Source: JBJENW01 sp051880395
GTDB lineage: Bacteria; Bacillota; Clostridia; Lachnospirales; Lachnospiraceae
Reading direction: 5' to 3'
Assembly (NCBI GenBank): GCA_051880395.1
Contig: JBJENW010000376.1
Coordinates: 1 to 32,227 of the forward strand
Length of the DNA stretch: 32,227 nucleotides
How positions within the stretch are numbered: position 1 is the first letter of the stretch; each line of letters starts with the position of its first letter. Below the pieces are notes generated by a model that saw only the letters and a list, made by a program, of their open reading frames with translations, was not told the DNA's origin and did no database searches. Positions 32,091 to 32,227 of this stretch are shown here, in pieces. The position numbers were made by a program, and so were the translations under genes.

Positions 32091-32227
32091 TTATGATCCA
32101 TATTTCAAATAAATCTGTTCCGCTTCCCTCATTTCTTTGTCTTGCCTGTCACAAAAATTCACCTGCATTCTTGTATTGCTCCTGATATTTCCAGTTCGCA
32201 AACCCACAATTTTTCGCGGATTGATAG
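32091..32227 (-). CDS. 3' end of an unidentified gene entering the window
   Basis: A 45-codon open frame ends at 32091, reading INPRKIVGLRTGNIRSNTRM and then a charged helix (CDRQDKEMREAEQIYLKYGS). It stops 4 bases before the terminator hairpin of the module, which supports a real gene end. No family recognised. Confidence 0.5.
   Translation of the reverse strand, partial: INPRKIVGLRTGNIRSNTRMQVNFCDRQDKEMREAEQIYLKYGS

Overview
The window looks like a piece of a gut Clostridium-cluster XIVa (Lachnospiraceae-type) chromosome, probably from a draft or metagenome assembly. The reasons are the moderate to low G+C, classic Firmicute promoters and AAGGAG-type ribosome binding sites, decayed Rpn/PD-(D/E)XK 'transposase' genes, large secreted Big_2, LamG and LRR_5 proteins, a ROK glucokinase, and several AAA-ATPase/nuclease genes of families expanded in this group. 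A 100-base run of N (24881-24980) sits inside a Ser/Pro repeat. No rRNA, tRNA or CRISPR array was recognised. The family assignment is inference, not a species call.

Region 1 (1-8091, all minus strand) reads like a defence-type island. In transcription order from the right it holds an OLD/PARIS-like ATPase plus TOPRIM pair (8032-6154), a SEC-C protein (5957-4713), an XRE regulator (4638-4288), a small ORF with a GHKL-ATPase protein that ends in a zincin-like HExxH (4153-2530), and an ABC-type AAA ATPase overlapping a mini PD-(D/E)XK protein (1735-145). Between these lie scraps of Rpn-family nuclease genes. One scrap is preceded by its own strong promoter and a ~170-nt hairpin (2198-2442).

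Region 2 (8182-14652) has a cytosolic-looking multicopper-oxidase-like protein of six cupredoxin domains (12098-8229). It diverges from a membrane protein (13002-14588) with a zinc ribbon, ten 14-residue repeats and a C-type-lectin-like domain. The ~750 bp between their starts is almost pure palindrome: three consecutive fold-back structures, two of which (12164-12409 and 12521-12919) share ends and lie in opposite orientation.

Region 3 (14656-23540) contains a secreted Ig-like-repeat protein, ROK glucokinase with a terminator-like hairpin in its leader, a truncated MATE transporter, a YbaK-type editing protein, an unknown 219-aa protein, an intact ATPase_2/DUF234 protein, a 52-aa membrane peptide and a TerD gene with an internal deletion.

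Region 4 (23524-32227) contains a very large secreted multidomain protein (GH43-like propeller, F5/8C, LamG, CxxC repeats, LRR_5), an IS256 transposase tail, a broken NUDIX-DUF429 gene, an AAA-ATPase_like/PDDEXK_9 gene on the plus strand, and a small SAM-like (integrase N-domain-like) protein. Regions 3 and 4 share duplicated pieces: an ATPase promoter (three copies), NUDIX starts (three copies) and a terminator-plus-promoter module (two copies). They appear to derive from related gene clusters that have been duplicated and are decaying by short deletions.
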